This document shows, piece after piece, positions 45,695 through 57,531 of a stretch of 64,000 bases of DNA. The notes under the pieces are model-generated. The model did no database searches. It was not told the DNA's origin and saw nothing but the letters and a program-made list of their open reading frames with translations. Origin of the DNA: Suillus spraguei (Eukaryota; Basidiomycota; Agaricomycetes; Boletales; Suillaceae); NCBI GenBank assembly GCA_016800925.1, contig JABCPU010000160.1, positions 62,001 to 126,000 of the forward strand. The letters are read 5' to 3'. The first letter of the stretch is position 1, and every line of letters begins with the position of its first letter. The translations under genes were made by a program, and so were the position numbers.

Positions 45695-46881
45695 TGTAAA
45701 GATACAATCTAGCCTGGGCTGTAGATGAACCACAGCCTAAACTAGTATGTGAGTCTTGCACTCCATCTAGTCTGCTTCACTTGCAAAGCAAGAGTGTTCG
45801 ACCCTAAAGGGAATGCTAAGTTAGTATAGTCTAATAATGCCCAACCTGTGGTGCGAGAATGCCATCGGAGGTAGCGAGATGCTAGTGGTGACCTCCGCTC
45901 CATGGAAAAGTAGCGGTGTAATGAACATATTGGCGCTGGGCTTAAAACCCCATATTTTGACACTCGTCTCATGTCTACAGGAGTTACCACTTGTCCTTGG
46001 CCATCTTACCCCTTTAGCAGTACCGGCGGCATCCCACGCTTACCGCACAACCATACCGACTGCTGCACTACGTTCCATGAACCGATGTCCTTCCATGTCC
46101 TTGCCGCATCTGCATAGCTCCATTTGGTGCGTAGTTTGTTTTCTGTTCATTATCACTGATTCCATGGCAAGCGTTATTACATGTTGCCTCATGCCGCAGC
46201 GCCTCGCGCTATGTTTACTTACAGCGGTTACTACACTCCAGCGCTACTGATCTCGCCTAGAGTATTCTGAGTACATACGATTTAGAATATAAGCACCACA
46301 TACCCCACATGATACAGTACCTGATTTTACCCCATTGCACGTACTATAGGTCAGGATTATTGTCTAGCTCTGGATCTACCCAGTAGTGGACATAGTCTTT
46401 AAAGTTTCCTTACCGCTCGTTAATACATCACGCTCGTTCTCCGTTACCACTGGCATACCGCCGGACTTTCGACTGTTACTTTGACTGAACTTCCCACAAA
46501 CTGCTACTTTACTGCTGAAAGTACCACAGACTTCTTTACTGTTTCTTTGCACTGCTCGCAACCTTACTGCTACCGCTGAGACCACCGCTCGACATCACTC
46601 ATTCAATGCTACTGTTACTGACCTTATCTCGACATTGGTAACACCGTTACTCACGACACTAGTTCTGGCGGTATTATCACTGACCGCGGCAACTTACCGC
46701 TGACCACGATGCTTGTTTCACAAATAAGTTAGACTCGAACTTGACCATACTAAATAGGCATCCCCCTTTAGGGTCGAACGCTCTTGTTCTTACAAGTGAA
46801 GCAGACTAGATGGAGCGCAAGACTAACATACTAGTTTAGGCAGTGGTTTATCTACAGCCCAAGCTAGGTTGTATCTTTACA
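45695..46881. mobile_element. 1.2-kb element with ~138-bp terminal inverted repeats (non-autonomous DNA transposon or foldback)
   Basis: The left arm 45695-45831 (TGTAAAGATACAATCTAGCC ... GTTAGTATAGTC) is matched by the reverse complement of 46743-46881 over nearly its whole length with few differences. The inner 0.9 kb has no transposase-like frame and contains many TACCGC/ACCGCT words. No clear target duplication was seen (left flank AAACCAA, right flank GCAGTAA). Confidence 0.75.
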
Positions 46882-47045
46882 GCAGTAAAGTAGCGGTAGT
46901 GTGAGCGGTAAAACTGCGGTAGTGCGTGCGGTAAAACTGCGGTAAGGCGTGGGAAACTGGCGGTAAAACAAGTGGTGAAGCGTAGCGATGAAGCGCAGGA
47001 AAGCGGTAAAGAGCAGTGGTGCATGCAGTGGTAAAGAGATCCTCA
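46882..47045. repeat. degenerate GCGGTA repeat tract
   Basis: GCGGTAGTG, GCGGTAAAACT and GTGGTAAAG-like words recur about ten times. They are the reverse complement of the TACCGC-type words inside the adjacent inverted-repeat element, so the tract may be part of a larger decayed fold-back structure. Confidence 0.5.
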
Positions 47046-48017
47046 AGAGACAGTAACTTCAGCGAAAGACTTTATTCCGTTAGAGACAGTGGTAGTGACT
47101 ATTCCTAAGTACCGTGTGTACCATAGGGGGAAAGTAAGGAACAAGTACAGGTACCTAGGAATTTTATATGAAAGGAATAGCTATGGAGATGGAAGGGATA
47201 GGATAAACATGCAGCAGACATGTAATAAGACTGCACTTCAGTTTACAAAACATAATGTACTGGCAAGACTGGATGGACATTGGACAGATGGTGAATCTTG
47301 CTTGAGGATGCCAAATGGGTTCACGGAGATTGCTGAAGATCACCGCTTCATGGGAAAGTTGCCACAGTACAGCTGCTAAGCTGCAATGAGGCTTCTGGAG
47401 TGCGGAACAATACCATTAGATAGGGGTAACACATGGTAAAACATCACTGCAAGGGACAGTGAAGCCGAGAGGTAAGGATAATGATAGCCGTGTGACACCT
47501 ATACAAAAATGTGCTGTTTCAAGCTCACCGTGAGTTTGCTCGTCACACCGAACCTATGGTTCGGTTCAGCCATTTGGTCAAACCCTGGACCGAACGTCTC
47601 TGAATGCGTTCGGGAGGTCTGGTTTGCATTCGAACCAGGTTCGACTAAACTTGCAGACAATGGGCTGCCTATTTTGTTGCAGAGGTCTCTCAAGACCATG
47701 AGAGCTCCACCATGCCATTCCCAACACCACGAATGCCATGTGCAAATGCCCAGTGCATGTCAGCAACTGCTGACATGGCTCAGACAAGTACAGGACAACA
47801 GAGGGAGCCCTTTGCCAGTGTTTGACACATATGCCCAGCGCATGTCAGCAAATGCTGCTGTGGCTTGAACATATGCGAACAATACCTGAAGGCACCTGAA
47901 TGAGAGGAGCGGAGGTACAGGCGAGAACAGACACAAGCAGATAAGCTGAGGCAAGTTCAAATGAGGGGCCCAGACAAGTTTAAACGAGTGCAGGCAAGCA
48001 GACGAATACAGACAAAT
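47046..48017. other. no gene recognised; repeat remnants
   Basis: No credible coding region. Around 47540-47650 GAACC and GGTTC words alternate (GAACCTATGGTTCGGTTC), giving local fold-back potential. From about 47900 GACAAGTTTAAACGAGTGCAGG-like words resemble the minisatellite at 62787-63280. Confidence 0.4.
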
Positions 48018-48092
48018 CTATTTGAGTCCAAATGTATGGTGGATGATAGGTTACGGTTTGATTTGCTGATTTGCTGCGACATATTTTGAAGT
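48018..48092. repeat. 75-bp repeat, inverted relative to 62713-62786
   Basis: TATGGTGGATGATAGGTTACG and the following bases are the reverse complement, with few changes, of 62713-62786 (CCGTAACCTATCGTCCACCA). Each copy lies beside CAGACGAATACAGAC minisatellite units. The two could be ends of one repeat family. Confidence 0.7.
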
Positions 48093-48427
48093 CCAATCAA
48101 TGTTTGTTCTAGTCTTGAACTATTTGTTCAACGGTAGACCTTAAGTTGAATATAATTTTGTGTCACAAAAAGTCACAAGTGCATCGATAATGGTTGGACT
48201 GGCACCAATCCCCGACCCCAGAGCTCCGTGTCTTGAGCTGCATGGTGATGAATTCTGGCACAGCTTCAAAGGTTTGTGCATAAGACATAAGTATCTTAGA
48301 CACAGACCACAATTTCGCTGTCAGTTCAGTTACATTGGCAAAGGGAAGCAGCATGAGCATGTTATTAACCAATACACTTGTCCCACAGACAAAGAACGAG
48401 TCCACCACCTGTTGTGCCTTCGGCACT

Positions 48428-48464
48428 GGAAGCAAAAGGAGTGTGAAGCACTCCTTTTGCTTCC
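48428..48464. repeat. perfect 16-bp inverted repeat (hairpin)
   Basis: GGAAGCAAAAGGAGTG, a 5-base loop TGAAG, then CACTCCTTTTGCTTCC. A related tail CCTGGCCTTGGCTTCATCCT follows and recurs near 49570 with one change, so the hairpin belongs to a repeat family. Confidence 0.8.
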
Positions 48465-48724
48465 TGGCCTTGGCTTCATCCTAATAATTATCTTCAATAA
48501 TGATAATAGGTTTTGAAATAAATTATAACTTTGACCAATATTTTGACAGAAGTAAAAGTACCACATCACCATCTTTGTGAGTTTATATTGCCCATCTCAT
48601 CCTCATGTCATTGCATTTGATTTTGATTTTTTGAAATTATTTACTGCAAACTATTAACTTGAATAAATCTTTTGTGTCAAGTTTTGATAGGGGGCAACAG
48701 TATTAAGTTGTCACACAACAAAAT

Positions 48725-48855
48725 AATGCAAGTGTCCCATCTCCCATCTCTCATCTCCCATCTCCTGTTACTGGTCTCCTATCTCTCATTTCCTCTTACC
48801 AGTCTGCTGTCACCCATCTTGTGTCTCCCATCTCCCACATCTCCCATCTCTGACA

Positions 48856-48887
<32 letters not shown>

Positions 48888-49175
48888 TGTCTTGTGTCTC
48901 CCATCTCCCATCTCCTGTCTCCCATCTCCTGTCTCCATCTCCTGTCTCCTGTCTCCCGTCTCCTGTCTCCCGTCTCCTTCTCCCGTCTCCTGTCTCCCGT
49001 CTCCTGTCTCCCGTCTCCTGTCTCCCGTCTCCTGTCTCCCGTCTCCTGTCTCCCGTCTCCTGTCTCCTGTTTCCCACCTCCTGTCTCCCACCTCCCACCT
49101 CCCATCTCCCACCTCCCGTCTCCCATGCCTTCATTCTCTCCTCCCCATGCTCTTCTGTCCCCCCATCTCTCCATC
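48725..49175. repeat. pyrimidine-rich microsatellite/minisatellite (TCTCCYG)n
   Basis: Runs of TCTCCTG, TCTCCCG and TCTCCCA 7-bp units fill about 450 bp with nearly all C/T on the + strand. Open frames on both strands here only reflect the repeat and are not genes. Confidence 0.85.
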
Positions 49176-49595
49176 CTAATGATCATAGCAGCTTTTTAAA
49201 CAAATAACATGATTTTTCAAATGACAAAGTCCAGATTCTTTGATAGCCAAAATATAATCAATCTAAGAGAAATTTATCAGAAGATTTTTTCTAAGGGTGG
49301 GAGAGGTCACTTCCAGCCTGCTGGCAACTTCCAACCTGGTATTGGTGCCTGATGGAGTAGCTTGTCATAGGTATCAACCTGTTCCTGACAACTTGACCAT
49401 GCCTTTTGATGGCGCCACCACTCCTTCCAGCCCCTGATGAGTTCTGTCTGTTTTTACCTATCAGCCATCTTCTGCAATTGCACTCATTTTTTGCTTGCCC
49501 TCATTTTTTGCTTTCCACTCCTTTGCACTCCTTTTTGGCTTCACTTTTGGCTTCACACTCCCTTTGGCTCCCTGGCCTTGGCTCCATCCTAATAA

Positions 49596-50030
49596 TTTTG
49601 GTTTTACCCCAGCTTCAGACAACCCATGGGAAATTTGACCAGCTGCGCAGTCACATGACCAAATCATGCCATCACACAATCACACAATGGGACAACAGTG
49701 TATTAAATTGGCACTCAAAAAAACCACATGAGAAATTAAGCAAGCTAACCGAAATGCATGCGAGCATAAGCGAAAACCACATGGCCCTACGTGACGTATG
49801 CAAAAGCCATGCGAGCTAGCAACAACTTTCACACCTTTCCCCCCTTACTTCTTAGATTGTGAAGCTCAGAGCCTGCAGGTCTTGTTATTTGACTGAGAAC
49901 CTATCAATGTACGAACCCCTTGAAGCTGCCCATGAATACACCAAGAAACAACCAACAGAGGCTAAGTTTGAAGTTTGCGAGTCAGTTCATAGGCAGTGTA
50001 ATGCCAAGGAAGCTTCACTGGTTACATGAT
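49596..50030 (+). pseudogene. possible degraded two-exon gene fragment
   Basis: Two stretches look protein-like: QTTHGKFDQLRSHMTKSC..SENHMALRDVCKSHA (about 49616-49815), then after a TTCTTAG acceptor, KLRACRSCYLTENL..EAAHEYTKKQPTEAKFEVCE (about 49860-50028). No family is recognised and there is no start or complete gene. It may be the end of a transposase-like protein. Confidence 0.3.
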
Positions 50031-50089
50031 CTACTGCAATGAAGGTAGTGAGAGGACTCAGAGGAGGGGGTTTATGCAGAGCACAATAT

Positions 50090-50986
50090 AATTAGTGTTT
50101 TGAACATGCCCAAAGGCACGACTCACCATGGAGTAAATATCAATGTTGCATCAACATTTTGCACAGGGGCTAAGACCAGTTAAGATGGACCTCTAAGGAA
50201 ACCATCAATCAGTGGATGTCAAGGTGTGTTCCGATAAAAAAAACCATCATGGGTAAATATCAAGGTGTGTTCTGATAGAAAAAACCTTGTCGTCCGCAGG
50301 TTTCGAACCTGCACAGTCCAAGAGAAACAGATTTTGATTCTGTCATGGCAACCACCAGGCGACCACCAGCTACGTTGAACTTTGAAAGAAACTGTCCATG
50401 AGTGATCATCAAAGTGTGTTCTGATAGAAAAAACCTCTTCATTGGCAGGTTTTGAACCCGCACAGTTTAAGATAAACAGATTTGGATTCTGTTGTGGCAA
50501 CCGCCTAGCTAAGACCAGTTATAATGAACTTCTAAAGAAGCCATCCATGAGTGAATGTCAAGGTGTGTTTCAATAGAAAAAAACCTTGTCGTCAGCAGGT
50601 TTCCAACTTGCACAGTCCAAGAGAAACAGATTTTGATTCTGTTGTGGCAACCACCTGACTAAGACCAGTTGCGGTGAACTTCTGAAGAAACCGTCCATGA
50701 ATGAATGTCAAAGTGCATTCTGATAGAAAAAAACTATAGTTCAGCAGGTTTCGAACCTGCATAGTCCAATAGAAACAGATTTCGAATCTGTTGTGGTAAC
50801 CACACTAGCCAGGCTAAATTCTTTAACTCCCACTTGACAACTCATCCTAAGTTGAAAACCTATGGGGCCCCTGATTGACGCTCCCCAAAAAGATGATTTG
50901 GACAGTAAAGTTCGAGTCTGAACGTCTAGACGATAGAATTGCCCCAACGTGGGACGAAGGCTAAGATAATTCTAATTTATCATCAT
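50090..50986. repeat. duplicated block, copy 1, part left of the LINE
   Basis: From AATTAGTGTTTTGAACATG to TTATCATCAT this matches 60556-61395. It contains the four tRNA-like units. The block continues after the LINE at 57730-58372. The paralogue has no LINE. Confidence 0.85.
50284..50815 (-). repeat. array of four ~150-bp tRNA-like units (copy 1)
   Basis: Units start near 50284, 50434, 50583 and 50733, a spacing of 149-150 bp. On the - strand each has an anticodon-arm-like ACAGA-loop-TCTGT, a long variable region, a T-arm and B box (GCAGGTTCGAAACCTGC in the last unit), an A-box-like stretch (TGGCTAGTGTGG in the last) and a T6-7 run as a Pol III terminator. The last unit's loop TTCGAAA would give anticodon CGA (Ser); the others read CAA in the same place. 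The acceptor stem does not pair convincingly, so these are tRNA-derived repeats (SINE-like), not functional tRNA genes. Confidence 0.65.
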
Positions 50987-51161
50987 ATCGCTTCTTGGAC
51001 CCGAACCAGGTGGCACCCCAACTAGGACCCCGGAACTCGACCACCAAAGCAGTGCGCAACCGCGCACAGGACGCCAAAAGGCGGCCCCAAGAGCCCCAAA
51101 CAACACAAGCACCCATCAACGAGACCCCAAGCATCAAAAAAACACCAACCACCCAAGAAAC

Positions 51162-52679
51162 ATGGCCCCGACGAACACACCAAACCCACCAACTGCATCC
51201 CAGTCGACAAGAATGAACAATCGCAAAACAACAGCAAACAAACCTCTACTGTCCATCAGTAAATCTAACGAAGACCACGCGCTAGGAACAGGCATAAGAA
51301 TGGATGTAAACTCAATCAACTCAGCAAGAAAGATTCTCGCTACTCATGGGCTGACACTACCGATGGCAGGCAACATGCTACAGCCCATAGCAACAGCCCT
51401 ATTCGAGTTCAGCATATCAGCCAATCTAGGAGCGACTCACATCGATATACTCTGTGTAATGGCCTTAGTTCTGCTCGAGATCGACAGGGAGATAGACGTA
51501 CAAGGTATTGTTCAGAAGATCCAAGCCCTAATGGGAGGACCGGTCGCCACACTGGATGAGAAGGTAGAGGAATTAGAGAAAACAATAGAAAAGCACAAGT
51601 CAGCATTGGAATACACAGCAACAGAGGTAAGCAAACAACTCAACTCAGCCGTACTAAACATTGCACAGGCATCTGAGAATGCTACCGCGGTCAGAAACAA
51701 CACCCCAACCTCACACAGAGACGTCGCCGAACAGAAAGGCCAGAGATCATACGCAGCTGCAACCAAGGATGGAATTCCGACTCCCTTAGTCAAGGTCCTC
51801 GCCAGAAGCGAAGCTCAAGCGCGTCAGATACTTATAGAAAGACGCTCACCGAACTTCACTAACACGCTAATCAACCTCACAGAAATTCAGCTAGTTACGA
51901 AAGCCAATCTAGCAGTGGAGGCCATGACTAAGGAGGACGCCGACATCCCACAGAACATCAAATTCTTATCAGCAAGATGTCTCCCCCAAGGAGGTGTACT
52001 GTATGAACTCAACTCAACTGAATCGGCTGCATGGTTCGGTACACCGTCAAACCGCAGCAAGTTTCTCAATGGCTTCGGAATCGAGGTAGCAATCAGAGAC
52101 AGGGCATTCCACATCATAGTGGAGAACGTACCGATAAGCTTCATACCAGAGAACCAAGCGGCACTTTCCGACATCGAACAGAAAGCAGGGATGAGACCCC
52201 GGACAATAACGAAGGCAAGATACATCAAACCAGTCAACAGACACAGCCCAGGCCAACGTACTGCCCACATCATCCTCACGTTCAATACGAAAGAAAGCGC
52301 CAACCAGGCAATCAAGTTCGGACTTACCGTAGCAGGTAAGAAAGTTTATGCAAGGAAACTAATCGCCGAACCTTCTAGATGTCTCAAATGCCACTCGTTC
52401 GATAAATCACACAAGGCAGCAGAGTGTCAGCAAGAATCCGACATGTGCGGCACATGCACTGGAATACACAGGACCTTGGCATGCACGATAACTGACCAGA
52501 ACTTCTTCTTCTGCGCGAACTGCAATGCCCAAGGCCACGCAGCCTGGGACAGGAACTGCCCCACGTTCATTCAGAAATGGGATGACCACAAGAACCGTCA
52601 CACAGAAACGAAGTACTGCTTCTACCCAACCGAGGATCCCCTCACATGGGAGAGGATCACGGATGCGAACTTCGAATGA
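51162..52679 (+). CDS. LINE ORF1 (gag-like, zinc-knuckle nucleic-acid chaperone)
   Basis: 505 residues to a TGA; the same frame then stays open for 121 more codons to a TAA at 53043-53045, directly before the ORF2 ATG. The TGA is probably a recent nonsense change (CGA to TGA would fit) of a 627-residue protein. Visible features are a Pro/Ser/Thr-rich start, a coiled-coil stretch (VEELEKTIEKHKSALEYTAT, about residues 125-165), an RRM-like central region and three Cys/His knuckles near the end: CLKCHSFDKSHKAAEC, CGTCTGIHRTLAC and CANCNAQGHAAWDRNC. LINE ORF1 proteins of this type coat the element RNA. Confidence 0.88.
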   Translation: MAPTNTPNPPTASQSTRMNNRKTTANKPLLSISKSNEDHALGTGIRMDVNSINSARKILATHGLTLPMAGNMLQPIATALFEFSISANLGATHIDILCVMALVLLEIDREIDVQGIVQKIQALMGGPVATLDEKVEELEKTIEKHKSALEYTATEVSKQLNSAVLNIAQASENATAVRNNTPTSHRDVAEQKGQRSYAAATKDGIPTPLVKVLARSEAQARQILIERRSPNFTNTLINLTEIQLVTKANLAVEAMTKEDADIPQNIKFLSARCLPQGGVLYELNSTESAAWFGTPSNRSKFLNGFGIEVAIRDRAFHIIVENVPISFIPENQAALSDIEQKAGMRPRTITKARYIKPVNRHSPGQRTAHIILTFNTKESANQAIKFGLTVAGKKVYARKLIAEPSRCLKCHSFDKSHKAAECQQESDMCGTCTGIHRTLACTITDQNFFFCANCNAQGHAAWDRNCPTFIQKWDDHKNRHTETKYCFYPTEDPLTWERITDANFE

Positions 52680-53045
52680 CACGAGCACGAAGACTGGCAA
52701 GCAAGTTCACAGCAGCCCAACCAAGAACAGCAACCCCCAAGATACCCCCCGCCAAGGAACAGGGAGAACGAATGGCAAACGGTCCAAAGAAACAGACAAC
52801 CAAGAACCGCGAACCAAACGAACCCCATCCGCACACCCTTGGGGAGACAGACACGTATCACGGATATGTGGGGCCAGCCATCACAAAGCCAGACGACACC
52901 GAAGCCGTCACAGTCTTTGCAGAACCGACACGAGACTTCACCTCCCAGCACGCTCGACCCTCACTTGTCATCACCCCAAGGATCCCCAATGCCACTCGGT
53001 GAATACAACCCAGGCAGATGGAGCGATGACCAAGACCTAGATTAA

Positions 53046-56000
53046 ATGCCAGAACAACCCAACGACCAATTAGCAGGGGGCGACAACTTACGAATCTGGC
53101 AACAAAATTCAAGGAAATCGCTCCCAGCCTGGGAGCACATGCTCAAGGACCTGGACCCGAATGTATATGACATCGCCTGTATACAAGAACCATATCTAAA
53201 CCCGGTAAAATTAGCTAACACCTCCAACCTAAGACAGTACTGGGATGTAATATACCCAACAGACCATCATACCAGCCCTGAAAGATCACAAGTAATAATG
53301 CTAGTTAACAAAAAACTCTTGAAGAACGACTGGCACACCGTCACGATCAAATCGTCGAACGTAATGGCAATCGAACTGACGGGCAACTTTGGGAAGGTAC
53401 ACATGTACAACATATATAATGCCTGTGATCATGATAACACACTAATATTTCTCGAACGGCACATGGCCACGGAGCGCAACACAAGGCAGGCGCAGCGCAC
53501 CGCTAAAGGCGAACAAGGCGCAAAACCAGAGTACATAATGTGGATGGGCGATTTCAACCGCCATCACCCTTTGTGGGAACCACAGCATAACACACACTTA
53601 TTTACAGCAGCAAATCTAAATGCTGCAGCAGTACTAATAAACCTATTGTCTATGTATAACCTTGTACAGATACTCCCACCGGGTCTAACTACCCTAGAAG
53701 CCTCTAATACAAGAAACCTAACATGCCCGGATAATACGTTCTGCTCCATGCAAATGGAGCAACGGATCAGCAAATGCAGCGTCGAACAACACCTCCGCCC
53801 AGTTGTCACAGACCACTTCCCAATCATAATGGTCATAGACATAGAACCGGAACACGTGACGCACGCCCCCAAGCACAACTATCACGCAACGGATTGGGAA
53901 GAGTTCAGAGAGTACCTAGCCAGCAAGCTAAGCAATATCCCACCACCAAATGAACTAACTACCCACGTACAGTTCCAGGAAGCATTGACAGCGCTGACGA
54001 GGTGCATTTCGGAAACGGTAGAAGCCAAGGTCCCTAAATCCAACCCCTCCCCATACACGAAGCGCTGGTGGTCAAAAGAACTAGAGGCAGAGCGAAAAGG
54101 GGTAAGGAAACTAGCTAGAGACTCAAGAAAACACCTAGCAAGACGGAACGACCCGGTACACGAGGAATACAGAGCGGCGCGAAACAAACTCGCGGAGAAC
54201 ATCAAACGAGCAAAGACAGACCACTGGAATGAATGGATGGAATTGCTAACACCAAAGGGGATCTGGACCTTTCATAAGTACGCAGCTAGTACACCAACTG
54301 ACCAAATCCACACCAGAATAAAAACATTACATCAGGAAATCATGAGTTTACTTATTCCTTACTTATTTCAAACTTTTCCCACTTATTTCAAATGGACCTA
54401 CTTTTTTCTGAAATTTGACAACTGCTTCAAAAGTGAGTATTCCAATATGTTTGTTGGGCCTGAGAGACAAGTTTCATTGCATAAGACCAACAATTAGTGA
54501 CTAGTATGAAGCTCGAGTGACACATTAATGCTGATGATTTTATTTCTCAAATATTCTCTTGAGGTACTATTTTGCAAATTAAGAGTCCAATAATTTTATA
54601 GCACACATTTATAATGATGGCTAACAGATCCTGATAGTTCAGTTGGGACCAGGTGGTAATTTAAGAGAAATAAGTAGATCCATTTGGAATAAGTGGGAAA
54701 AGTTTGAAATAAGTAAGGAATAGGTAAACTCATGATTTCCTGATGTACAAGACCAACAGGCTGACGGCCAAAATGGTGTAACACAGGATAACGCTCGAAA
54801 AAGCGAACTGTTATATAACGTCTTTTTCAGATCACCGGTGGAAAACGACTCAGTAGACCCAGACTTCAACTATGACCCCCCAATATGCGATTTCGAGCCC
54901 ATAACGGACCAGCAAATCTACCGCGCAATAGCCAAACTAGCTCCTCATAAAGCCCCAGGCCTGAACGGAATTCGCAACATAGTCTTTACCAAGTGCGCGG
55001 ATCTAATAGTACCTCACATGGCACCAATCTTCCGAGCTACATTCACACTGAAAATCTACCCGAACGAATGGAAGTGCTCATCAACAATAGTGTTAAGAAA
55101 ACCCGGAAGGCCAGACTACAGTGTGCCAAAAGCGTATAGACCAATAACGCTCCTGGATACCATGGCTAAGCTTCTATCCTCCTGTGTAGCAGACGATCTC
55201 ACGTACATTGCAGAACAACACGGCCTATTACCAGCAACGCACTTCGGCGGACGGCCAGGCAGATCGACGGTAGACTCACTCCACATGTTAACGAAATTCA
55301 TAACAGACGCTTGGGCATCGAAAGACGATCACGTCTCACTACTATTCCTCGATGTAAAAGCGGCATTCCCAAGCGTAGTTACGAACAGACTCCTGCACAT
55401 TCTGAAAAGAAAAGGGATACCAACGCAGTACGTCGAATGGTACAGAAGAAGACTCGAAAATAGAACCACCCAACTCTTCTTTGACGACTACCAATCGAAA
55501 CTCTTCAAGGTCCCAGACGGACTCGATCAAGGATGTCCATTGTCCCCAATAGCGTTCATTTTCTACAACTCAGATGTACTGGAAGTCGCTAACCCCAACC
55601 CACGCAAAGGAGAACTGAGCCTGGGCTTCCTCGATGATGTCGCGTTAGCAGCCAGAGCGAAATCATATGAGGAATCGAACGAAAAGCTCAGACACATGAT
55701 GGAGAAAAGGGGAGGAGCGTTAGAATGGAGTGAACGGCACCACGCTGAGTTCGAACTTGAGAAAACAGCACTAATATGTCTATCAAGGAAGCGCATACCG
55801 GACGAACAGAACCCACGCAAGACCACACCAGAACGCCGCCCAGCTATCACCATCCGCAATTGCACCATTCAACCGTCGAAATCACACAAGTTCCTGGGCA
55901 TGATCGTAGACGAGAACCTCAACTTCAAGGAACACGCGGCCTACGCACTTGCAAAAGGAACAAAGTACGCACTAGCATGTATGAGGGTGATGCGACCGAC

Positions 56001-57531
56001 AAAAGGAATGCATGGAAGGGCGATGAAACGGCTGTACGAAGGAGTCATACTGCCAAAAATGCTTTACGCAGCGGACGTCTGGTGCTCAGGCCTCGTTGCA
56101 AAAGGGAGAGGGAAACAGAGAGGGGGCAGGGGACCGAAAGGCTTCGCCACACAGATGTCGAGAGTTCAGCGCATGGCCACGACCCTAATAACAGGAGGAC
56201 TAAGATCAACTTCCAATGATATGTTAGACGCGCACGCTAACGTCTTACCGTTTCAACAGACACTCCGCAAAATCTGCCTGAGGGCGACACTCCGCATGGC
56301 AACACTCCCAGACACTCACCCACTAGCAAAGGACATCAGGTCAGCGTACATGTTCGGCGCAAAAAGGGAATTCAAGGGGAGAAAACGACACCCGTCTCCA
56401 CTGCACAAACTGACGTACGAGTACCAGATAGACCCCGACACCACAGAGAAGATTAGGCCGGTCAGACACTATCCAAAGTGGACCCCAGACACCGAAACGC
56501 ACATCGCAGACAAACCAGAGAGAGCAGCGGATGAAGACTTATCGGCGGAAGAAGACATAAGAGCATACTCGGACGGATCTTCGATCGAAGGAGGAGTGGG
56601 GGCAGCAGCAGTGATCATGCGAGGCGAAGAAGTGATTAAGAGTCGGAGATTCTACCTGGGCAAGGACACGGAGCACACGGTGTATGAAGGAGAGCTTGTG
56701 GGAATGATTCTGGCGGTTCAGCTTCTAAAAGAAGAGGGAGGAGAAAGGGGGGGTACCATGTCACTGGGGGTAGACAATCAGGCAGCCATCCGCGCAACAT
56801 CAGCCTTCCGTTCACAACCGGGACACTACCTGATGGACATGTTCCACGACGACCTACGCAGGGTCATCCCAGCCAACGATGGAAGGAAACTCATCATCAG
56901 GTGGACGCCAGGGCATAAGGGCATCCCGGGCAATGAAGCAGCGGACGAGCAGGCGAAAGAGGCAGCGAGAGGGAAATCATCGGGAACGAACGAACTCTCG
57001 AAATCCTTGCTAACAAAACACGGCGAAACCAAGGAACTGCCACGTAGTAAGTCAGCGATCAAACAGACATACCACCGCAGAATAAAGGACGAGGCGACGG
57101 AAATAGCAAACAACTCACCAAGGTTCACCGCCCTGCGCACCATAGACCAGTCAGCTCCTTCCAACAAATTCGCCGCAAAAACCGCATCGTTACCAAGGAA
57201 GCACAGCTCGCTTCTCTTTCAGCTCAGAACGGGTCATATAGCGCTCAACAAACACCTACACTGGATATCGAAGAGCCAATCAGCCAAGTGCGAAAACTGC
57301 AACGCGCACGAGGAAACAGTACATCATTTCCTACTAGTATGCCCCACCTTCACCAGACAGAGAGACGCCATGCGTCTCGAAGTAGGCCCGCGCAAATACA
57401 ATATCAAGCACTTGCTCAACGATACTCAAGGAATGAGAGCGACCCTGAAATACATCGCACGTACAAGACGCTTCGAGCAGACTTTCGGAGATGTTACCCC
57501 CCCCAAGGAAAAAGGGGAAAGGAGAGAATAA
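53046..57531 (+). pseudogene. LINE ORF2 (endonuclease, reverse transcriptase, RNase H), interrupted by a MITE
   Basis: 1355 residues if 54330-54747 (MITE plus one TA) is skipped; the frame resumes exactly. The N-terminal EEP endonuclease has QQNSRKS, CIQEPY, WMGDFNRHHP (Asp about 169) and VTDHFPI (256-257). The RT has FLDVKAAFPS and FLDD (about 722-725, the usual FADD Ala being Leu). RNase H has AYSDGSSIEGG (Asp about 1037), EGELVGMILA, DNQAAI and GNEAADEQAK. A terminal CENCNAHEETVHHFLLVC Cys/His motif completes a Tad/I-type polyprotein. It starts at the ATG of a TAAATG junction with ORF1. It nicks target DNA and reverse-transcribes the element in place. The MITE brings stops, so the present copy is inactive. 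Confidence 0.9.
54330..54745. mobile_element. 416-bp MITE (TA-target, mariner-like) inside LINE ORF2
   Basis: The left end CATCAGGAAATCATGAGTTT and the right end are inverted repeats of about 75-80 bp with few differences. TA flanks both sides (54328-54329 and 54746-54747). The 250-bp interior is AT-rich without coding. A TA duplication points to Tc1/mariner-type mobilisation in trans. Confidence 0.9.

Noticed and set aside
48672..49199. long frames on both strands at 48.7-49.2 kb
   Set aside because: They are translations of the TCTCCYG repeat.
50284..50815. functional tRNA-Leu or tRNA-Ser genes
   Set aside because: Anticodon and T arms look right, but acceptor stems do not pair well and units are tandem and mutated.
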